A stretch of 64,000 nt of DNA from Alkalibacterium subtropicum (GTDB lineage Bacteria > Bacillota > Bacilli > Lactobacillales > Carnobacteriaceae_A), in assembly GCF_900112455.1 (NCBI RefSeq), contig NZ_FOLT01000002.1, positions 1 to 64,000 on the forward strand. The letters run 5' to 3'. Below the pieces are notes generated by a model, which searched no databases, was not told the origin of the DNA, and saw nothing but the letters and a program-made list of their open reading frames with translations. This document shows positions 59,773 through 64,000 of the stretch, piece by piece (within the stretch, counting starts at the first letter, position 1; each line of letters starts with the position of its first letter). Position numbers and translations under genes: made by a program.

Positions 59773-59808
59773 GTATACTAGCATACCGCTTTCTCTATTT
59801 CAGCTCAA
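59773..59808 (-). promoter_or_regulatory. kdgA promoter with overlapping operator
   Basis: On the minus strand TTGAGC (59803-59808), 17 bp, TATGCT (59780-59785). The operator GTATACTAGCATAC (59773-59786) covers the -10, a repression geometry. The spacer also holds GAAAGCGG, a possible cre half. Confidence 0.65.
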
Positions 59809-59816
59809 CAGCTACT

Positions 59817-61778
59817 TTAAATGTCAAAGCTGAACTTATCTTCATTCAAGATTTCCTGCGACTGAATATATTCCACGACTTCAAGTAAGATGTCGATCTG
59901 TTTCTGAATAGCCGTCCCGATCGTTGTATCTTTGATCAGTGTTCTTTCCAGCTTCCCGTCGATCACATGTTTCAGACTGGTTTCATCTTTTCCACGTTCA
60001 AATAGATCGGAGACAGACTCAAAGGGCTGATGGGTCACGATCTGGAAACCGTAGGAATTGTTCAAGAGTGAATAACCCGCGATGCCCGTAGCCGCCCGGT
60101 AGGCTTCATTCATGCCGCCGTCGATGACGATCAGACGTCCGCCTGCTTTGATCGGGCTTTCCCCTTTTTTTACTTTCACGGGTGTATGTCCGTTGATTAT
60201 CCTGGCACTTTTATGTTCCAGTCCAAAGGTGTGCAATATTTTTTTCACTGTGTCCTCGTTTTCTCTCAGGTCAAAGTAAGCATTCCGCTTTTCCTTATGT
60301 GTCTCTTTATCTTTGATGTAGTACCGTTCAAACGTTGTCATTTTGTTTCTTCCAAATAACGGAGACTTGTCACCGGCCCAGGCATACCAGAGAACATCGG
60401 TCGCATAATCTTCACTGGAATCCGGAGACTGACTGGCTTTTCTGACATACATATCGAAGGCATCGAGCATGCTTTTTCCGTGAACCTTCCGGCCTTCCAG
60501 CTCAACTGACTGAAAATCACCGTTTGCATCCATCGGCAGACAGCCATGAAAAAGTAAATGACCATTATAAACCAGGTACATCCGCCCTTTTTCAAGCAGG
60601 AAGGCCATATACTTGCGGATCTTTTCGGACCGCTGAAAACTTTCCATCAGGGTGTCGACGATATGCTCTTCTTCACATGACAGCAGTGTAGGATCGTTTT
60701 CATCGATCCGGTCATAGGGAAAGTCCGTCAGCTCGCAGACTTTACCATCGATCTCGACCCGTTGATTCACCTTATCCACTTTTCCAAGGAACTTCCGGTT
60801 AGCCATCTGAAACTCGGGACGTCTTTCAATGATCTGTTCCTCCAGTTTAAACTGGATCACTGCCAGGGCATGATGGGCTTTTACCAGCAGCTCTTCACTT
60901 TCTTCCTGAAGCAGAGATGAATGTTTTGCCCCTTTAGGTCTGAAGGCTTCTGTCACGTCATAGTTTTCCTCCGCAAAGAGAAAAAGTGGACGCAGATTCA
61001 ACCCGTACGTTCTCTCGAGTTCAAATAGATAGCCGTATCTGGCGGCGATGCGCAGGAGGGTGATCAGGTTCGCTTTTGAACCGAAATGAGCGCCCATCCA
61101 AAGCAGATCATGATTCCCCCACTGCAAATCAACGGAATGGTGCTGTATCAGCCTTTCCATCACCTGTTCTTCCCCACTCGAACGGTCAAAAACATCCCCC
61201 ACCAGATGCAGGTGATCGATCACCAGGCGCTGGATGACTTCACTCAGCGCAATGATGAAAGGCTCTGCCTGTTTCAGACTGATCAGACGGTTCAGGATAT
61301 TCTTGTAATATAAATTCTTTTTTCGCTGAGTTAAGTCTGTATAAAGGAGCTCTTCGATAATGTAGGTATATTTTTGCGGCAGAGCTTTTCTGACTTTCGA
61401 ACGGGTATACTTGACTGCACAGAAGCCCATGAACTTCACCAGATGAATGATCGTATCTGCATACCAGTCATTGTCTTTTACAGATTCGAAAGGCTCGTGT
61501 TTCAATGCATATTCCGGGTAGCTGATAAGCAGACTGAACCAGTCTTTCTTTTCAGCTGTCCACTCGTCTCCGTAGTAGTTCTCCAGTTTTTCCCGTACAT
61601 TCCCCGCTCCAGTACGCAGGATATGTTCGAACGCTGCAGAAGAACCGTGGACATCTGAAAGATACAACTCTGTCCCTTTTGGCAGATTCTGTATCGCTTC
61701 TAGATTGATAAGCTCCGTATAAACCGCTTCAGGTGTCGAATATTTTTCTCTGAGCAAATTCAAATAGTACTGATCCAT
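59817..61778 (-). CDS. fbp: Fructose-1,6-bisphosphatase, class III
   Basis: The class III (Firmicutes) FBPase of 653 residues hydrolyses fructose-1,6-bisphosphate in gluconeogenesis. The metallophosphatase motifs are present: LSDVHGS, LVGDVFDRS, GNHDLLWMG and INGHTPVK. The ATG at 61778 has GGAGG 6 nt upstream; the ATG just before it is a close alternative. It lies in the hexuronate cluster, where growth on C3 products of KDPG cleavage requires gluconeogenesis. A terminator lies 32 nt ahead of the gene and kdgA follows from its own promoter. Confidence 0.95.
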   Translation of the reverse strand: MDQYYLNLLREKYSTPEAVYTELINLEAIQNLPKGTELYLSDVHGSSAAFEHILRTGAGNVREKLENYYGDEWTAEKKDWFSLLISYPEYALKHEPFESVKDNDWYADTIIHLVKFMGFCAVKYTRSKVRKALPQKYTYIIEELLYTDLTQRKKNLYYKNILNRLISLKQAEPFIIALSEVIQRLVIDHLHLVGDVFDRSSGEEQVMERLIQHHSVDLQWGNHDLLWMGAHFGSKANLITLLRIAARYGYLFELERTYGLNLRPLFLFAEENYDVTEAFRPKGAKHSSLLQEESEELLVKAHHALAVIQFKLEEQIIERRPEFQMANRKFLGKVDKVNQRVEIDGKVCELTDFPYDRIDENDPTLLSCEEEHIVDTLMESFQRSEKIRKYMAFLLEKGRMYLVYNGHLLFHGCLPMDANGDFQSVELEGRKVHGKSMLDAFDMYVRKASQSPDSSEDYATDVLWYAWAGDKSPLFGRNKMTTFERYYIKDKETHKEKRNAYFDLRENEDTVKKILHTFGLEHKSARIINGHTPVKVKKGESPIKAGGRLIVIDGGMNEAYRAATGIAGYSLLNNSYGFQIVTHQPFESVSDLFERGKDETSLKHVIDGKLERTLIKDTTIGTAIQKQIDILLEVVEYIQSQEILNEDKFSFDI

Positions 61779-61809
61779 CATTATCCTCCCCATTGATATA
61801 AGATGTTTT

Positions 61810-61842
61810 AAAAAAGGCAGCTTCCAGTTTCAGAAAGCTGCC
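61810..61842 (-). terminator. terminator of the uxaC-uxuA-SDR transcript, ahead of fbp
   Basis: GGCAGCTT (61816-61823) pairs with AAGCTGCC (61835-61842); T6 follows on the minus strand. Only about 30 nt remain before fbp, so fbp depends on read-through or on a promoter inside this hairpin region. Confidence 0.88.
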
Positions 61843-61934
61843 TCATTCAATCCATCTTCATTTTACTCCTAAATCCATACTAAAAGAAGAATTTATAATG
61901 CATTTCCTGCAGCATGAAGATGTCACGTACCCTA

Positions 61935-62780
61935 TTAAACGCCTGAATACGCGTTGAATCCACCGTCGATCGGTAAGACGACACCGTTGACAAAGCTGGC
62001 TGCGTTTTCGTCGGTCAAGAATAAGAGACCGCCGATCAGTTCTTCAGCTTCACCGAAACGTCCCATTGGTGTGTTGTTCAAGATCTTGTTCGCACGGGCC
62101 GTTGGCGTACCGTCTTCGTTGAACAGTAGAGCACGGTTCTGGTTGCTGACCAGGAAGCCAGGTGCGATTGCGTTGACGCGGATACCCACGTGTGAGAAAT
62201 GTACAGCCAGCCACTCAGTAAAGTTGGAGATTGCTGCTTTCGCTCCGGAGTATGCCGGGATCTTCGTCAACGGTGTGAATCCGTTCATACTTGAAATGTT
62301 CAGTATATTGGCACCTTTTCTGCCGACCATATCTTTAGCAAACACTTGTGTTGGTAAAAGTGTGCCCAGGAAGTTCAAGTTGAATACGAATGAAATACCG
62401 TCTTGATCAAGGTCGAAGAACGTCTTCATGTCTTCCAGTCCTTCTGTTTCGTGGAATTCGTTGTCTGTCGTTGCACGGGCATTGTTACCGCCGGCACCGT
62501 TAACAAGAATATCCACTTCGCCTAAATCTTTGACTACTGCTTCTTTAGCCGCTACAATACTGTCTTTTTCTAAAACATTACACTTGTATGCGCGGGCTGT
62601 TCCACCGGCATTATTGATTTCGTCCGCATAGCCCTGTGCTGCTTCTTCGTTCAAGTCTAAAAGCGCTACTTTAGCGCCTGCTTGAGCGTATTGTTTGGCG
62701 AATTCAGAAACTAAAACGCCTCCGGCACCTGTCAAAACGACCACTTTATCTTTAAAATCATGTGCGTGTTGCTTAGTCAT
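61935..62780 (-). CDS. uxuB: SDR-type D-mannonate oxidoreductase (fructuronate reductase)
   Basis: An SDR of 281 residues with VVLTGAGGVLVSEFAKQYA cofactor loop, NGAGG, NISSMNGF and the PAYSGAKAAI Tyr-Lys pair. It has the LNFLGTLLPTQVFAKDMV block that I associate with the SDR form of UxuB (YjmF) in Bacilli, which reduces fructuronate to mannonate. Its position between uxuA and fbp supports this. AGGAGG lies 8 nt before ATG. The family also contains gluconate 5-dehydrogenases, so the substrate is inferred from context. Confidence 0.85.
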   Translation of the reverse strand: MTKQHAHDFKDKVVVLTGAGGVLVSEFAKQYAQAGAKVALLDLNEEAAQGYADEINNAGGTARAYKCNVLEKDSIVAAKEAVVKDLGEVDILVNGAGGNNARATTDNEFHETEGLEDMKTFFDLDQDGISFVFNLNFLGTLLPTQVFAKDMVGRKGANILNISSMNGFTPLTKIPAYSGAKAAISNFTEWLAVHFSHVGIRVNAIAPGFLVSNQNRALLFNEDGTPTARANKILNNTPMGRFGEAEELIGGLLFLTDENAASFVNGVVLPIDGGFNAYSGV

Positions 62781-62807
62781 ATTATTTTCCTCCTATGGGT
62801 TTGTAGT

Positions 62808-63851
62808 TTAGTTGCTTGCTTTTTCTACGGCTTCGTATAAGCCGTTTAAATACGTTGCGCCTAATGCACGGTCGTATAAGCCGTAGCCAGGCTTGCCCGT
62901 TTCTCCCCAGATCATGCGGCCGTGGTCCGGACGGATCGCACCCTCGAAGTTATGTTCATGCAGGGCCTTGACGACTTCGTACATGTCGATCGATCCCATC
63001 TTAGACAAGTGTGCAGACTCTTCAAACGATTTTCCTTCACCAGTCAGCTTGACGTTACGTGCATGCACAAAGTTTACCCGGTCTTTTTCAAGCATGTCTT
63101 TCAGCATAGCGACGGCGTCGTTTTTCGGATCTGAGGCATAGGAACCGACACAGGCAGTTACACCGTTGTATTTGGAATCATATAAGCCGATGAAACGGTT
63201 AAGAGCTTCTTTATTGGTGATGATACGCGGCAAACCGAAGATGCTGTAAGGAGGGTCATCCGGGTGGATCGCCATCTTGACATCTGCTTCTTCTGCAGTC
63301 GGCATGATCGCTTTGATAAAGTACTCAAGGTTTTCCCAAAGCTTCTCAGTATCGACTTCTTTATATTCATCCATCAGCTGGTTCATTTCTTCAGATGTGT
63401 AGCTTTCGTCCCAGCCTGGAAGTGAAAGTGTACGTGGATCCATTTTGTTGACTTCTTCTTCGTCAAAGATCAATGCGTGTGAACCGTCTTCCAGTTCATA
63501 GTTCAAGTCAGAGCGTGTCCAGTCAAAGACAGGCATGAAGTTATAGCATACAACTGGAATGCCTGCTTCACCTAAGTTGCGCAGCGTCTGCTTGTAGTTT
63601 TCGATATACTTGTCACGGCTTGGTTTACCTAACTTGATATCTTCGTGAACAGGTACGCTTTCGATAACTGAAAGCTCAAGACCTTTATCTTCTACCTGTT
63701 TTTTCAGTTCCTGGATTTTTTCCAAGGGCCAAACCTCACCGACCGGTATATCATAAATAGCAGATACGATCCCTTTCATGTTTGGAATTTGACGAATATA
63801 GTCTAACGATACTGGATCTGAAGTCCCGTACCAGCGGAATGACATTTGCAT
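62808..63851 (-). CDS. uxuA: Mannonate dehydratase
   Basis: UxuA dehydrates D-mannonate to KDG. The 347-residue TIM-barrel protein starts [24 protein letters not shown] and carries the family motifs [31 protein letters not shown]-type SIDMYEVV and [18 protein letters not shown] is 9 nt before the first ATG. It follows uxaC after 50 nt and precedes the SDR after 27 nt. Confidence 0.97.
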   Translation of the reverse strand: MQMSFRWYGTSDPVSLDYIRQIPNMKGIVSAIYDIPVGEVWPLEKIQELKKQVEDKGLELSVIESVPVHEDIKLGKPSRDKYIENYKQTLRNLGEAGIPVVCYNFMPVFDWTRSDLNYELEDGSHALIFDEEEVNKMDPRTLSLPGWDESYTSEEMNQLMDEYKEVDTEKLWENLEYFIKAIMPTAEEADVKMAIHPDDPPYSIFGLPRIITNKEALNRFIGLYDSKYNGVTACVGSYASDPKNDAVAMLKDMLEKDRVNFVHARNVKLTGEGKSFEESAHLSKMGSIDMYEVVKALHEHNFEGAIRPDHGRMIWGETGKPGYGLYDRALGATYLNGLYEAVEKASN

Positions 63852-63901
63852 AGTTCTTTTCCTCCTAATTAGTTACCTTCTATTTTATTAATATCTCAAA
63901 A

Positions 63902-64000
63902 TTATTTTTTAAAGTACTCAATGGCATTGTTATAAGAAACATTCTCGATCAGTTTCTTAAGGAGTTTTTCGTCGTCAGGGAATTTGCCCAGTTCGACTTG
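63902..64000 (-). CDS. uxaC: Glucuronate isomerase, C-terminal end (runs off the right edge)
   Basis: Only the last 32 codons are in the window. The translation ends LIENVSYNNAIEYFKK, matching the conserved C-terminus of UxaC (N-x-x-Y-N-N-A-x-x-Y-F). UxaC isomerises glucuronate to fructuronate, the step before UxuB, and the location directly upstream of uxuA agrees. The stop codon is TAA at 63902-63904. Confidence 0.8.
   Translation of the reverse strand, partial: QVELGKFPDDEKLLKKLIENVSYNNAIEYFKK

Overview
The window is a chromosomal segment of a low-GC Gram-positive bacterium of the order Lactobacillales. The gene content and order (lysS-hslO-ftsH-hpt-tilS-divIC-rqcP-yabN-mfd-pth, metG-tatD-rnmV-rsmA-veg-ispE) are those of the Bacilli origin-proximal region, and the AdcC/AdcB/AdcA zinc transporter is of the streptococcal/lactobacillar type. 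The 5' end of a 16S rRNA gene lies at the left edge. A lactic lineage near Carnobacteriaceae (Alkalibacterium/Marinilactibacillus-like) is my inference from the L-lactate dehydrogenase, the acidic surface proteins and the general feel of the proteins. No phage, plasmid, insertion sequence or CRISPR locus is visible.

Layout. 1-640: 16S rRNA 5' end (minus strand) with two tandem consensus promoters. 870-17,691: a long minus-strand housekeeping block (AI-2E exporter, lysS, hslO, ftsH, hpt, tilS, S1 protein, divIC, rqcP, yabN, mfd, pth, two small envelope proteins). 18,113-31,220: glmS, two neighbouring aspartate 4-decarboxylase paralogues, an S9 peptidase, ldh, prs, glmU and a stress protein. 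31,719-41,037: purR with candidate PurBoxes, pyruvate carboxylase, a membrane diguanylate cyclase, and a Zur-box-controlled zinc ABC transporter. 41,125-52,259: ispE, veg, rsmA, rnmV, tatD, metG, a HAD phosphatase, a GH31 alpha-glucosidase and T-box-controlled tyrS. 53,243-55,958: a DUF1002 protein and two short-chain dehydrogenases. 56,211-64,000: a hexuronate catabolic cluster (uxaC end, uxuA, SDR mannonate oxidoreductase, fbp, kdgA, kdgK, GPH-type importer) that takes glucuronate through KDG and KDPG to pyruvate and glyceraldehyde-3-phosphate. FBPase and pyruvate carboxylase supply gluconeogenesis and oxaloacetate; AspD can turn aspartate into alanine and CO2.

The most unusual content is between genes. 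At least four intergenic regions (11.9-12.2 kb, 20.1-20.4 kb, 32.7-33.2 kb, 52.4-53.1 kb) hold tandem arrays with different sequences but the same geometry: imperfect palindromes of about 31-37 bp, mostly bounded by TGAG...CTCA, repeated every 51-52 bp, close to five turns of B-DNA. Units within one array resemble each other; units of different arrays share only the outer arms and the period. I know of no described family with this architecture, and it is the best candidate here for an undescribed system.
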